From Diaphorobacter sp. HDW4A (GTDB lineage: Bacteria; Pseudomonadota; Gammaproteobacteria; Burkholderiales; Burkholderiaceae_C), in NCBI RefSeq assembly GCF_011305995.1, contig NZ_CP049910.1, positions 1,302,001-1,366,000 of the forward strand: a DNA stretch of 64,000 bases, written 5' to 3'. This document shows, one piece after another, positions 43,843 to 53,223 of the stretch (positions within the stretch are counted from its first letter, which is position 1; each line of letters begins with the position of its first letter). Position numbers and translations under genes: made by a program. The notes under the pieces were generated by a model. It worked only from the letters and a program-made list of their open reading frames with translations. It searched no databases and had not been told where the DNA came from.

Positions 43843-45378
43843 ATGGACAGCAGATTGTTGGCAGAGGCCGCCACAGCCATTGAATCGGCGTTGCACGACA
43901 TTCCCTTGGGCGAGCAGCCCACTGCACACCTGTACCAGCGCTGGGCGGATCACTATGCCGAAGCCATTCATGCGAGCGTGCTCAAGGTGCAGGAGCGCAT
44001 GCCGTCAGTGCGTGAACTCAGGCAGCGCCACGACGTGAGCCATACCACGGCGCTGCAGATCCTGCGTGAGTTGGAGTCGCGCGGCCTCATTGAAGCGCGC
44101 GCACGCGTGGGCTACTTTGTGCGCGGACAGACGCTTGACATGCCCACTGCGCGCGAGCCGCAGGCGCTGGTGCCGTTTGATGCGCGTGCCAACACCTTTG
44201 AGAGCATTGGCGACCGTATCTCGGATTACCTGAACAAGGCGCGGCTGATCGGCACATTCAAGGCCGATCTGGGCAGTGCCATGCCTGCGCCCGAGTTGTT
44301 CGACTCTTCGTTCCTGAATCGGCAGGCGATTGCGCTGCTCCGCGAGCAGCCTGACCTGCTGGTGAACGGACCATCGGCACCATACACGCACCCGGATTTT
44401 CAGGCTGCAATGGCGCGCTATGCACTGACCTTCGGACTCAAGATTCCGCCGATGCAGATCGCGGCGACGCTGGGCAACTCGGAGGCGGTGAATCTCTCGC
44501 TCGACGCACTCACGCAGGCGGGTGACATGGTGGCCATCGAGTCACCCACGTTTTACGGCATCGTGCAGGCGGTGGAGGCGCGCGGGCTGCGGGCGCTGGA
44601 GATTCCGTCGAGCCCGCACACCGGCATGTCGCTGGAGGCGCTGGAGTTGGCGCTGCGCAGCTACCCGGAACTCAAGGCTGTGATCGTCGTGCCGCACCTG
44701 CAGATGCCGCAGGGCGCGACCATGCCCGACAGCCACAAACAGCGCATCGTGGCCATGTGCTCGGAGCGCGGCGTGGCGCTGATCGAGGACGACATCTACC
44801 GCGAGTTTGTCGAAGATCCCGGCGTGCACCGGCCCTGCAAGGCTTGGGATGTGGACGGCACGGTGATCTACTGCGCCTCGCTTTCCAAGAGCTTTGCGCC
44901 GGGCCTGCGACTTGGCTGGATGAATGCCGGGCGCTGGCACGACAAGGTGCAGATGATCAAGTTCTCGCGCTCGCGCAACATGCCGCTGTGGCCGCAGCTG
45001 CTGGGCGCGCGCACGGTCGGCACGCCTTTTTACATGCGCCATCTGGCACGCATCCGCAAGGCCCTGCGGGAGCAGCGCGAGCAGGCGGCGCGTGCCGTTG
45101 CGCGCTACTTCCCCATCGGCACGCGCCTGAGCCTGCCGCGCGGCGGCCTGAGCATTTGGGTCGAGTTGCCCGAAGGCATTAGCAGCGCGCGGCTCTACGA
45201 CAGCGCACTCGCGCTCGGCGTGCGCATTGCGCCGGGCGACATGTTTTCCAACACTGGGCATTACGGCCATTTCCTGCGCCTGTCCTGCGGCATGCCGTTC
45301 ACCGCGCTGATCGAAGATGCTTATCGCGTGCTGGGACGCCTGATGCATGAGCAACTGGCGTTGCCCGCGCGCACCTGA
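43843..45378 (+). CDS. MocR-type regulator (GntR HTH fused to aminotransferase-like domain)
   Basis: A 511-residue chimeric regulator. Residues 25-105 form a GntR winged helix (LYQRWADHYAEAIHASVLKVQERMPSVRELRQRHDVSHTTALQILRELESRGLIEARARVGYFV). The rest is a fold-type I aminotransferase with SPTFYGIVQAVEARG, ALIEDDIYREFVEDP and the PLP lysine in CASLSKSFAPGLRLGWMNAG. MocR proteins sense an amino compound or PLP itself and act as activators or repressors. The lysine is present, so PLP binding is expected. It is divergent from a small DUF2917-like gene over direct repeats. There is no clear ribosome binding site. Confidence 0.9.
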   Translation: MDSRLLAEAATAIESALHDIPLGEQPTAHLYQRWADHYAEAIHASVLKVQERMPSVRELRQRHDVSHTTALQILRELESRGLIEARARVGYFVRGQTLDMPTAREPQALVPFDARANTFESIGDRISDYLNKARLIGTFKADLGSAMPAPELFDSSFLNRQAIALLREQPDLLVNGPSAPYTHPDFQAAMARYALTFGLKIPPMQIAATLGNSEAVNLSLDALTQAGDMVAIESPTFYGIVQAVEARGLRALEIPSSPHTGMSLEALELALRSYPELKAVIVVPHLQMPQGATMPDSHKQRIVAMCSERGVALIEDDIYREFVEDPGVHRPCKAWDVDGTVIYCASLSKSFAPGLRLGWMNAGRWHDKVQMIKFSRSRNMPLWPQLLGARTVGTPFYMRHLARIRKALREQREQAARAVARYFPIGTRLSLPRGGLSIWVELPEGISSARLYDSALALGVRIAPGDMFSNTGHYGHFLRLSCGMPFTALIEDAYRVLGRLMHEQLALPART

Positions 45379-45401
45379 TTCCTGTCGAATTTGCTTTGAT
45401 T

Positions 45402-45426
45402 TGAACTGAACTGAACTGAACTGAAC
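45402..45426. repeat. pentanucleotide tandem repeat (TGAAC)5
   Basis: Five perfect copies of TGAAC lie between the MocR stop and the TPR start (ATG 45437), ten bases before that ATG. The place where a ribosome binding site should be is occupied by the repeat and has no AGGA. Slippage would change the spacing. Confidence 0.85.
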
Positions 45427-45436
45427 AGTCACCACC

Positions 45437-45760
45437 ATGACCACTGACATGACCCAGCGACTCGAAGCCATGCTCGCTTCGGGCAAGGAAACCTCGTTGC
45501 TGCGCTACACGCTCGGCAAGAACTACATCGAGGCTGAGCAGTTCGAGCGCGCACGCGAGCATCTTGAGCGCGCGGTAGAGCTTGACCCCAACTACTCGGT
45601 GGCATGGAAGTTTCTCGGCAAAGCAGCGCTCGAACTTGGCGACCGCGAGGCCTCGCGCGCTGCTTGGAATCGAGGGCTGGCCTGCGCCGAGGCGCGCGGC
45701 GATGCCCAGGTGGTCAAGGAGCTGGGCGTGTTTTTGCGCAGACTGGACAAGAGCGCCTGA
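45437..45760 (+). CDS. tetratricopeptide repeat protein
   Basis: A 107-residue helical protein with two to three TPR-like units: LRYTLGKNYIEAEQFERAREHLERAVELDPNYSVAWKFLGKAALELGDREASRAAWNRGLACAEARGDAQVV. The DPNYSVAWKFLGKAALELGD phrase is typical TPR. It probably mediates protein contacts in the cytoplasm; no partner is visible. It follows the MocR gene by 58 bases, with the (TGAAC)5 tract between them, and is convergent with fahA only ten bases away. No strong ribosome binding site is visible. Confidence 0.85.
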   Translation: MTTDMTQRLEAMLASGKETSLLRYTLGKNYIEAEQFERAREHLERAVELDPNYSVAWKFLGKAALELGDREASRAAWNRGLACAEARGDAQVVKELGVFLRRLDKSA

Positions 45761-45770
45761 GCGCTCCCCG

Positions 45771-47039
45771 TCACCCCAGAATGGTGCCGGCTGCCTCGCC
45801 CAGACCGATGCGCACGACACCGTCGCGCTCGCACCAGCCGCGCAGGATCAGCGTGTCGCCATCTTGAAGAAAGGTGCGCGTTTCTCCGTTGGGCAGATGA
45901 ATGGGGATCTTGCCGCCCGATGTCAGTTCGAGCAGCGAACCAGCAGAGCCCTCCGTCGAGCCTGACAGCGTGCCCGATCCCAGCAGATCACCGGCCTGGA
46001 GGTTACAGCCGTTGACGGTGTGGTGCGTCACCAGTTGGGCCGCCGTCCAGTAGGCGGCATCGAGCGCCGAGCCATGCGTGAGGCGTATGGGGGCTTCGCC
46101 CGCTTCGCGCATGCGCGCGGTCTGGATCAGCACTTCGAGCAAGATGTCGAGCTGGCCTTGTTCGCGGTTGCGCTGGCCGTCCAGATAGGGGAGGGGCTGC
46201 GGGTCGTCCTTGGCTCGGGTGAAGGGTGAGCGAAACGGAGCCAGCGCTTCCATCGTCACGATCCACGGCGCGACGGTGGACGAAAAATTCTTGGCCAGAA
46301 ATGGGCCGAGCGGCTGGTATTCCCAGGCCTGCAGATCGCGTGCAGACCAGTCGTTGAACAGCCCCACTCCGAACAGATGCGCTTCGGCGTTGTCGATGGA
46401 GATGGGGCTGCCCTGTGCATTGCCCTGACCAATGTAGTAGCCAAGCTCCAGCTCGTAGTCGAGACGCTTGGACGGCCCCAGCTCTGGCGCTTTGGCATCG
46501 GGCGCGAGCGTCTGACCGTTCGGGCGCTTGACGGTGGTGCCGCTCACCACCAGCGAACTTGCACGGCCGTGGTAGCCGATGGGCACCCATTTGTAGTTGG
46601 GCATCAGCGGGTTGTCAGGGCGAAACAGCTTGCCCACCGTGGTCGCGTGGTGGATGCCAGTGTAGAAATCGGTGTAGTCGCCGATGCGGCAGGGTACGGT
46701 GTATTCGCAGGCGCTTTGGGGAACCAGCGCTTTCTGCCATGTGGCTTGTTTCGCGCTTTGGGCGGTGAGTCCTTCCGAGATCTTTCTGCGCAGTTGCACG
46801 CGCTCGGCAGGGACGGCGTTCATCAGCGCGTTCATGTCGTCGGTGTCGATGAGTCCCGTTGCGCGCAGGTCCAGTACCTGATCGCCGACGGCGACGCCGA
46901 TGCGAAACGCATCTCTGCTGCCTGAGAGCCTGAAGCGGCCAAAGGGCAGGTTCTGGATCGGAAAATCCGTGCCCGCCGCGTTGGCCGATTCCACCCAGCT
47001 CTTGCGCTTGGGGTCGTGGGTTGCGTCGATTTCGTACAT
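45771..47039 (-). CDS. fahA: fumarylacetoacetase
   Basis: A 422-residue enzyme that splits fumarylacetoacetate into fumarate and acetoacetate, the last step of homogentisate and tyrosine breakdown. Metal and catalytic residues are in DYTDFYTGIHHATTVG (Asp and the general-base His), LDYELELGYYIG (two Glu) and FNDWSARDLQAWEYQPLGPFL (Asp, Gln). The N-terminal SH3-like domain is complete (FGRFRLSGSRDAFRIGVAVGDQVLDL). It is last in a leftward five-gene homogentisate cluster, 40 bases after hmgA. Maleylacetoacetate isomerase is not encoded in the window. Confidence 0.97.
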   Translation of the reverse strand: MYEIDATHDPKRKSWVESANAAGTDFPIQNLPFGRFRLSGSRDAFRIGVAVGDQVLDLRATGLIDTDDMNALMNAVPAERVQLRRKISEGLTAQSAKQATWQKALVPQSACEYTVPCRIGDYTDFYTGIHHATTVGKLFRPDNPLMPNYKWVPIGYHGRASSLVVSGTTVKRPNGQTLAPDAKAPELGPSKRLDYELELGYYIGQGNAQGSPISIDNAEAHLFGVGLFNDWSARDLQAWEYQPLGPFLAKNFSSTVAPWIVTMEALAPFRSPFTRAKDDPQPLPYLDGQRNREQGQLDILLEVLIQTARMREAGEAPIRLTHGSALDAAYWTAAQLVTHHTVNGCNLQAGDLLGSGTLSGSTEGSAGSLLELTSGGKIPIHLPNGETRTFLQDGDTLILRGWCERDGVVRIGLGEAAGTILG

Positions 47040-47079
47040 GATTTCTTCTCGCTCGCTCTGTGTGTCGGGTGCGGTGCGC

Positions 47080-48408
47080 TCAGTCGGTGCGTCCGTTGAA
47101 TTGGTCTTTGAGGCCTGCCCAACAATCCGCGTAGTCCTGATCGAGCGGGGCCTGGCTCATCGCATAGGCCGTGGGGATGAAGCGGTAGCGGCTCTCGAAC
47201 ATGAAGGCCAGCGTGTTGTCCAGCTTGTGAGGCTTGAGGTCCGCGTGGCTGGCCTTTTCAAACGCTTCTTCATCGGGACCATGCGGCACCATGCAGTTGT
47301 GCAGGCTCGCGCCACCGGGTTTGAATCCACCCGGTTTGGCGTCGTATTCGCCGTAGACGAGGCCCATGAATTCGCTCATCAGATTGCGGTGGTACCACGG
47401 TGGACGGAAGGTGTTCTCCATCACCAGCCAGCGCGGCGGGAAGATCACGAAGTCGCAGTTGGCGGTGCCCGGCGTGTCGCTTGGCGAGGTGAGCACGGTG
47501 AAGATCGACGGATCGGGATGGTCGAAACTGATCGAACCAATGGTCATGAAATTCGCGGTGTCGTACTTCACTGGAGCCAGATTGCCGTGCCATGCGATCA
47601 CGTTGAACGGCGAGCTCTTGGTGGGAGCGCGCCAGAAGCGGCCACCGAATTTCTTGATCAGTTCGTGCGGCGCGGCGGGTTCCTCGAACGCGGCCACCGG
47701 GGCCAGAAAATCGCGTGCGTTGGCGAGACCGTTGGAGCCGATGGGACCGAGCTCGGGCAGGCGAAATTGCGCGCCGTAGTTCTCGCAGACATAGCCGCGT
47801 GACGGACCTGCGCCAGCTTCCGAATCGGGTAGCGCCACCTTGAAGACCACGCCGCGCGGAATCAGCGCGATCTCGCCGGGCTTCACATCGAGCAGGCCCA
47901 TCTCGGTGGTGATGCGAAGGCGGCCCTGCTGGGGCACGATGAGCAGCTCGCCATCGGCGTTGACGAACGCGCGCTGCTCCATCGAACGGGTGGCGAGATA
48001 CATCAGTGAGCCCATGCCGATCTGCGCCTCGGCGTCGCCGTTGGCGGCGAGCGTGCGCATACCGTCGACGAAGTCCTGCTCCACGCCAGGCTCGAAAGCG
48101 ATGGGGTGCCAGCGCAATGGTTCGGGTGGTGTGGCCATATCCCGGTCACCGCCGGTGGTCCACAGTGCTTGCGTGTAGGGCTGGTAGCGACCGGCGACGA
48201 CTGAGGGCTGGCGGCGGTACATCCAGGTGCGGCGATTTTCGTGGCGCGGCGCGGTGAAGGCGGTGCCCGAGATCAGTTCGGGGTAGAGATCGAGTGGTGC
48301 GCGCTGCGGGCTGTTGCGGCCCTGGGGCAGCGCGCTCGGAACGGCTTCGGTGGCGTATTCGTTGCCGAATCCGCTCTGGTAGGAAAGCGGGGAGAGGGCT
48401 GCTGGCAT
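47080..48408 (-). CDS. hmgA: homogentisate 1,2-dioxygenase
   Basis: A 442-residue iron enzyme that opens the homogentisate ring to maleylacetoacetate. The iron-binding region has [15 protein letters not shown] (His and Glu) and [16 protein letters not shown] (His). Substrate region PVAAFEEPA and the N-terminal [28 protein letters not shown] are hallmark sequences. The ATG at 48408 has AAGGA nine bases upstream; a much longer in-frame extension to 48978 is not gene-like. It sits between DUF2783 and fahA. Confidence 0.97.
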   Translation of the reverse strand: MPAALSPLSYQSGFGNEYATEAVPSALPQGRNSPQRAPLDLYPELISGTAFTAPRHENRRTWMYRRQPSVVAGRYQPYTQALWTTGGDRDMATPPEPLRWHPIAFEPGVEQDFVDGMRTLAANGDAEAQIGMGSLMYLATRSMEQRAFVNADGELLIVPQQGRLRITTEMGLLDVKPGEIALIPRGVVFKVALPDSEAGAGPSRGYVCENYGAQFRLPELGPIGSNGLANARDFLAPVAAFEEPAAPHELIKKFGGRFWRAPTKSSPFNVIAWHGNLAPVKYDTANFMTIGSISFDHPDPSIFTVLTSPSDTPGTANCDFVIFPPRWLVMENTFRPPWYHRNLMSEFMGLVYGEYDAKPGGFKPGGASLHNCMVPHGPDEEAFEKASHADLKPHKLDNTLAFMFESRYRFIPTAYAMSQAPLDQDYADCWAGLKDQFNGRTD

Positions 48409-48491
48409 GAAGGGCTGTCCTTGGGGCTGTGTGTTGCTCGACTGCGCTGACGATATCGTGAAGTGGGGCGCGGTCAGACCTGCACCGGATG

Positions 48492-48683
48492 CTACGCCCT
48501 GGCCGCCGAAAGCGCCTGCTTGAGTACCTGCAATGTACCAATGTGATTGGCCAGCAGGAGCACCAGACGGGCATTGAGCGCCTGACTTTCTTCGGCGCTG
48601 AGGCCCTGATGGGCCTCGATCAGCGCCTCGTAGAAATCGTCTGGGGATTGCATGTGCGGCGCGGTGATCAGCGTTTCCTGCAT
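48492..48683 (-). CDS. DUF2783 family protein
   Basis: A 63-residue protein, [63 protein letters not shown]. The [14 protein letters not shown]...[16 protein letters not shown] pattern is that of DUF2783, which recurs beside homogentisate and flavin monooxygenase genes in betaproteobacteria. GAGGAG lies eight bases before the ATG. It is helical and soluble and might be a small subunit or assembly helper of the monooxygenase, since it lies 12 bases after it. The function is unknown. Confidence 0.8.
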   Translation of the reverse strand: MQETLITAPHMQSPDDFYEALIEAHQGLSAEESQALNARLVLLLANHIGTLQVLKQALSAARA

Positions 48684-48695
48684 GGCGGATGCTCC

Positions 48696-50333
48696 TCAGG
48701 CAATGGCGGTGGAAGCGGTTCGGCACATCGCACGCGCCAGTGCCGCTCGCAGCGCCTCGGTGCGCGGTTCGCGCCAGCGGGCGGCCACGTGCTGGTCGGG
48801 GCGGATCAGATAGGTCGTTCCGTCCTGTGCGTCGTAGCGCCTTGCGGCAAGCGCGTGCGCCGCATCGAGCGGAATGCGCACGACATGGAGGGCGCAATCC
48901 GAATCTGCGATGGCGCGCAGGCTGGCCTTTGCCGTGGGGCCATCGCCGAAGACCAGCGCGCTGAAGCGTGTGTCGCACAACTGGCGCATCAGCCAGTCGG
49001 GCGATTGACCCTTGACGAAGGGTGCGTCGGCGGCCACCGCGCCGGGCACCATCAGCCCGCTGAAGCGGTCTGTATCGCCGGTGTTCAGCACCGAGTCGCC
49101 CAGCGTGGCGGGGACCGAGAGGCGCCCGCTGTTGACCATTCTTCTCGCGAAGGGATGTTGGCGCGCCAGATGCAGCGCGGCGTCGCGGAACAAGCGGCTC
49201 ACGTCGCTCTTGGGGGTGATGAAGTCGGTCGCGCGGCTTGAGTTCAGGATGTTCTCGTCAGCGGCCGCCTCGCGTTCGCGGGCGTAGCTGTTAAGCAGCG
49301 CATCGGGCGCATCGCCGCGCAGCACGGCGGCGAGTTTCCAGGCGAGGTTTTCGCCGTCCTGCAACCCCGAGTTGGCACCGCGTGCGCCAAAGGGTGAGAC
49401 GCCGTGCGCCGAGTCTCCGGCGAACAGCACGCGGCCGTGCCTGAACGAGTCCATGCGCTGGCAGGAGAAGGTGTAGACGCTCGCCCATTCGAGCGTGAAC
49501 TCAGCGCCCTTGAACGGCGACGCATCGAGCATGGCGCGCACGCGCGGGATGATGTTCTCGGGCTTTTTTTCCTCCTCGGGATCGGCATCCCAGCCGAGCT
49601 GGAAGTCGATGCGCCACATGCCATCGGGCTGCATGTGCAGCAGCACGCTCTGATTTCGGTGAAAGCTCGGGTCGAACCAGAACCAGCGCTCGGCGGGGAA
49701 CTGGACATCCATCTTCACATCGGCGATCAGAAAGCGGTCACGGAAGCTGCGGCCCTTGCTTTCGAGGCCGAGCAACTGGCGCAGTGTGGAGCGCGAACCA
49801 TCGCAAGCCGCCACCCAGTCGACGTGCAGCAGGTAACTACCCTCGGGCGTTTCCACGGTGAGTTCGGCATGGTCGCCATGTTGCGCGATGCCTACCACCT
49901 TGTTGTTCCAGCGGATGTCGATCAGCGGCAGTTGCGCCGCGCGTTCGGCGAGAAAGCCTTCCACGTAATACTGCTGGAGATTCACGAAGGCCGGGCGCTC
50001 GTGGCCTTCTTCGGGCAGCAGGTCAAATTCGTAGATCTGCTCGTCTTGCAGAAACACGCGGCCGAGCTTCCAAGACACGCCCTTGCTGGCGATGGGATCA
50101 CCGCAGCCGAGGCGGTCGAAGATTTCGAGCGACCGCTTGGAAAAGCAGATGGCGCGCGAGCCGCTCGAGAGTTTGTTGTCGTTGTCGAGCAGCACCACGG
50201 GCACGTGCTGCTGCGCCAGATCGATGGCGAGCGCCAAGCCCACCGGGCCCGCCCCGACGACGATCACCGGGTGCCGTGCGGGTGTGGCGGCGTCCTGATC
50301 GGTGTGGCGCAGATAGTCGAACGTGAGCTTCAT
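48696..50333 (-). CDS. FAD-dependent aromatic-ring monooxygenase (MhpA type)
   Basis: A 545-residue flavoprotein monooxygenase of the PHBH/MhpA type. FAD motifs: [22 protein letters not shown] (N-terminal GxGxxG), [15 protein letters not shown] (DG motif) and [34 protein letters not shown] (GD motif). The C-terminal thioredoxin-like domain is present. Such enzymes hydroxylate phenolic acids with NAD(P)H and oxygen. Its place in front of hmgA suggests it makes homogentisate or a related dihydroxy-acid, for example by ring hydroxylation of hydroxyphenylacetate, but this is inference. GGGAG stands eight bases before the ATG at 50333. Confidence 0.9.
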   Translation of the reverse strand: MKLTFDYLRHTDQDAATPARHPVIVVGAGPVGLALAIDLAQQHVPVVLLDNDNKLSSGSRAICFSKRSLEIFDRLGCGDPIASKGVSWKLGRVFLQDEQIYEFDLLPEEGHERPAFVNLQQYYVEGFLAERAAQLPLIDIRWNNKVVGIAQHGDHAELTVETPEGSYLLHVDWVAACDGSRSTLRQLLGLESKGRSFRDRFLIADVKMDVQFPAERWFWFDPSFHRNQSVLLHMQPDGMWRIDFQLGWDADPEEEKKPENIIPRVRAMLDASPFKGAEFTLEWASVYTFSCQRMDSFRHGRVLFAGDSAHGVSPFGARGANSGLQDGENLAWKLAAVLRGDAPDALLNSYAREREAAADENILNSSRATDFITPKSDVSRLFRDAALHLARQHPFARRMVNSGRLSVPATLGDSVLNTGDTDRFSGLMVPGAVAADAPFVKGQSPDWLMRQLCDTRFSALVFGDGPTAKASLRAIADSDCALHVVRIPLDAAHALAARRYDAQDGTTYLIRPDQHVAARWREPRTEALRAALARAMCRTASTAIA

Positions 50334-50365
50334 CAGATGTCTCCCGGCCTGGAACGAGGTGCTGC

Positions 50366-51325
50366 TCACTGGTCTTCGAGCGACTTCCACATTTCCACGT
50401 CGCGCTCGGCCGTCCAGATGCGCGGGTCGGTGTACTGCGTGACCTCGTCGTAGCAGCGGGTCACGTCGAATGGCATGCAGTGGTCGAAGATCACCCAGTG
50501 GCCGTACCTGGGCTTCATCGCCGAGTAGGTGGCCTTGTAGACGGCGTTGAGATCCTTGCCCTCGGCCACGCCTTGTCTCACGTTGGCGAGCACGTCGGAG
50601 ATGAACTCGCGGGTCTCGGTGAGGCCTGCTTTCACGGCCTCGGGCGTGGTGAGCGCCGCGCCGCGACCGGGCACCAGCACCTTGGGCTGGAGCGCTTCGA
50701 GGTTGCTGAGGGTCTGCGGCCAGTCGGTGAAGTAGGCGTCGCCCGCATATGGCGTTGCGCCGAACTCGACAAGGTCGCCCGACAGCAGCGCCTTCTCTCC
50801 CGGCAGCCAGACCACGGTGTCGCCCTTGGTGTGGCCACGGCCGAGCTGCAGCAGCTGCACTTCGAGCTTGCCGAGCCAGAGGGTCATCTTGCTGGTGAAG
50901 GTCATGGTCGGCCAGGTCATGCCGGGCGGCACGGTCTCGACGTTGCTGAACAGGCGCGGAAAGCGGCCGATCTCGCTGGCCTTGTCCTGCTCGCCGCGCT
51001 CGACGATCAGGTCATACGTGTCCTGACTCGCGAGAATCTGCTGCGCACCATACGCGCTCGCTCCGAGCACGCGCACCGCGTGGTAGTGGGTGAGCACCAC
51101 GTACCGGATCGGCTTGTCGGTCACCTCGCGGATGCGGCGGATCACATCGGCCGCCATCGCGGGCGTGGCCTGCGTGTCGGCCACCAGCACGGCGTCGTCG
51201 CCGATGATGATGCCGGTGTTCGGGTCGCCCTCGGCGGTGTAGGCCCAGGCGTGTTCGGAGATCTGACTGAAGGTGACCTTTTTCTCTTCGACGTCGGCGT
51301 GGCTGGCGAAAGTGCGGGTGTTCAT
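50366..51325 (-). CDS. MBL-fold protein with altered metal site
   Basis: A 319-residue metallo-beta-lactamase-fold protein, first of the leftward homogentisate cluster, 32 bases before the monooxygenase. The fold is clear (GIIIGDDAVLVADTQATPAMAADVIRRI, LLQLGRGHTKGDTVVWLPGEKALLSGDL). The usual HxHxDH is HYHAVR (residues 80-85), so the Asp and second-metal His are Val and Arg; the closing PGHG is PGRG, losing another His. At best one metal ion could bind through the first two His, the GH and the Asp. Members of this branch occur in aromatic catabolic clusters. GAGGA precedes the ATG. Function unknown. Confidence 0.85.
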   Translation of the reverse strand: MNTRTFASHADVEEKKVTFSQISEHAWAYTAEGDPNTGIIIGDDAVLVADTQATPAMAADVIRRIREVTDKPIRYVVLTHYHAVRVLGASAYGAQQILASQDTYDLIVERGEQDKASEIGRFPRLFSNVETVPPGMTWPTMTFTSKMTLWLGKLEVQLLQLGRGHTKGDTVVWLPGEKALLSGDLVEFGATPYAGDAYFTDWPQTLSNLEALQPKVLVPGRGAALTTPEAVKAGLTETREFISDVLANVRQGVAEGKDLNAVYKATYSAMKPRYGHWVIFDHCMPFDVTRCYDEVTQYTDPRIWTAERDVEMWKSLEDQ

Positions 51326-51487
51326 CGGGGTCCTCGTGCTCTGTGTGCTGGTTCGCGGTGGCGCCAAGGGGGCGGCGTGAATGCAGTCTACGTGGGCGAA
51401 GCGCTTGCATCATCAGCATTTGCCATGAGCTGTTTGCACACTGGCCGAGTGTGGTGGCGCAAGGTCTTGAAGCGCGAAGCCTGATAA

Positions 51488-51530
51488 AGAAAAACGGCCA
51501 GCGCGCCGGATGTGCGCACTGGCCGTTCTG
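51488..51530 (-). terminator. terminator of the efflux operon
   Basis: On the minus strand, AACGGCCAG ... CTGGCCGTT (51493-51501, 51519-51527) makes a 9-bp stem with partly paired interior, followed by TTTTTCTTT. It lies 25 bases after the emrB stop codon and closes the operon before the homogentisate cluster. 51326-51487 presumably holds the promoter of the latter; none was assigned. Confidence 0.8.
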
Positions 51531-51552
51531 CGGATATGAACCCCGGGTTCGC

Positions 51553-53187
51553 TCAGTGCGCTCCCGACGCCTCCGCGCCGCCGCCGCCATGCGGTGCGGG
51601 CCGCTTGGTCAGCCAGATCAGCGCGATCAGCGAGAGGAACAGGAACGACGACGCGAGGAAGGTGTCATCCGCCGCGCGGGTGTAGGCCTGCTGGTCGACC
51701 AATCGGTTGATCTGCGCGAGCGCTTGCTCCTGCGACAGGCCCGCCGCTTTGAGGCCCTGCAGCGTGACGCCGAAGATGCCCTGGCCCTGCACGAGTCCTT
51801 CGGTCAGATGCGCGTGGTGCATGGCGGCGCGGTTGTCCCATAGCGTGGTGGCAATTGACGTGCCCATGGCACCGGCGGTAATCCGCACGAAGTTACTCAG
51901 CCCGGCGGCGGCCGGGATGCGGTCGGGCGTGAGTCCGGCCAGCGTGATGGTGGTCAGCGGGATGAAGAAGAACGCCATCGCGCCGCCCTGGATCAGCGTG
52001 GGGATCAGGATGTGGTTGAAGTCGGTGTCGGTGTTGAATTGCGAGCGCATCCACAGCACCAGCGCGAAGATGATGAACGCGCCGGTCGCCATCACGCGCG
52101 GGTCCCACACGGCGACCTTGCGGCCCACGAGCGGGGTGAGAATGATCGCGAAGATGCCCACCGGCGCGAGCGCCATGCCGGCGGTCGTCGAGGTATAGCC
52201 CAGCCATTGCTGCAGCCACAGCGGCAGCAGCACCACGTTGCCGAAGAAAACGCCGTAGGCGATCGACAGTGCGATGGAGCCTGCCGCGAAGTTGCGGCGC
52301 TTGAACAATCGCAGGTCGACCACCGGATGCGCGTCGGTCAGCTCCCAGATGATGAAGACGACGAAGCTGATCACCGCCACCACGGCCATGATGATGATTT
52401 CGGTGGAGGCGAACCAGTCGAGCTCCTTGCCCTTGTCGAGCATGAGCTGCAGCGCGCCGACCCAGAGCACCAGCAGCGCGAGGCCGATGGAGTCGATGGG
52501 CAGCTTCTGCGTTGGCGTGTCGCGCTTGCGGTAGATGCTCCAGGTGAGGAAGGCAGAGAGCAGGCCGACGGGCACGTTGATGTAGAAGATCCACGGCCAG
52601 GAGATGTTGTCGGTGATCCAGCCGCCGAGCAGCGGCCCGACCACCGGCGCGACCAGCGTGGTCATGCCCCAGAGCGACAGCGCAACACCTGCCTTGGAGG
52701 CCGGGTAGCTCGACAGCAGCAGGGTCTGCGACAGCGGAATCATCGGTCCCGCGACGAGGCCTTGCAGCACGCGGAACAGGATCAGCATTTCCAGTGACGA
52801 GGCGAAGCCGCAGAGCCAGGAGGTGAGCACGAACAGCAGCACGCTCATGGTGAACAGGCGCACCGCGCCGAAGCGCCGCGTGAGCCAGCCGGTGAGCGGC
52901 ACGGAAATGGCGTTGGCCACGCCGAAGCTGGTGATTACCCAGGTGCCCTGGCTCGGGCTCACGCCCACGTCGCCTGAGATGGCGGGAATGGCGACGTTGG
53001 CGATGGACGAGTCGAGCACGTTCATGAACGTGGCAAGCGACAGCGCCAGCGTGCCCATGACCAGCGTGGCGCCGTGCAGGGGTTGTGGCGGTGCAGGCAT
53101 GGCCTGTGGTGGTGGCGCCGGGGCTGTGACAGCGCGGCCTGCGCTGTCGTCGTCAGACAATGCGCCGGAGGAGGTGGAGGCAGTCAT
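51553..53187 (-). CDS. emrB: DHA2-family drug exporter EmrB type
   Basis: A 544-residue MFS exporter with 14 predicted helices. DHA2 features: LDSSIANVAIPAISGDVGVSPSQGTWVITSFGVANAISVPLTGWL, RVLQGLVAGPMIPLSQTLLLSSYP, and WIFYINVPVGLLSAFLTW. Together with the HlyD-type adaptor and the outer-membrane channel upstream it forms a tripartite pump for hydrophobic compounds. It lies 36 bases after emrA. The N-terminus is long and Pro/Ala rich before helix 1. Confidence 0.93.
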   Translation of the reverse strand: MTASTSSGALSDDDSAGRAVTAPAPPPQAMPAPPQPLHGATLVMGTLALSLATFMNVLDSSIANVAIPAISGDVGVSPSQGTWVITSFGVANAISVPLTGWLTRRFGAVRLFTMSVLLFVLTSWLCGFASSLEMLILFRVLQGLVAGPMIPLSQTLLLSSYPASKAGVALSLWGMTTLVAPVVGPLLGGWITDNISWPWIFYINVPVGLLSAFLTWSIYRKRDTPTQKLPIDSIGLALLVLWVGALQLMLDKGKELDWFASTEIIIMAVVAVISFVVFIIWELTDAHPVVDLRLFKRRNFAAGSIALSIAYGVFFGNVVLLPLWLQQWLGYTSTTAGMALAPVGIFAIILTPLVGRKVAVWDPRVMATGAFIIFALVLWMRSQFNTDTDFNHILIPTLIQGGAMAFFFIPLTTITLAGLTPDRIPAAAGLSNFVRITAGAMGTSIATTLWDNRAAMHHAHLTEGLVQGQGIFGVTLQGLKAAGLSQEQALAQINRLVDQQAYTRAADDTFLASSFLFLSLIALIWLTKRPAPHGGGGAEASGAH

Positions 53188-53223
53188 GGAGCGGACTCGA
53201 TTCGCGGGAACGTGGTGGTCCGG

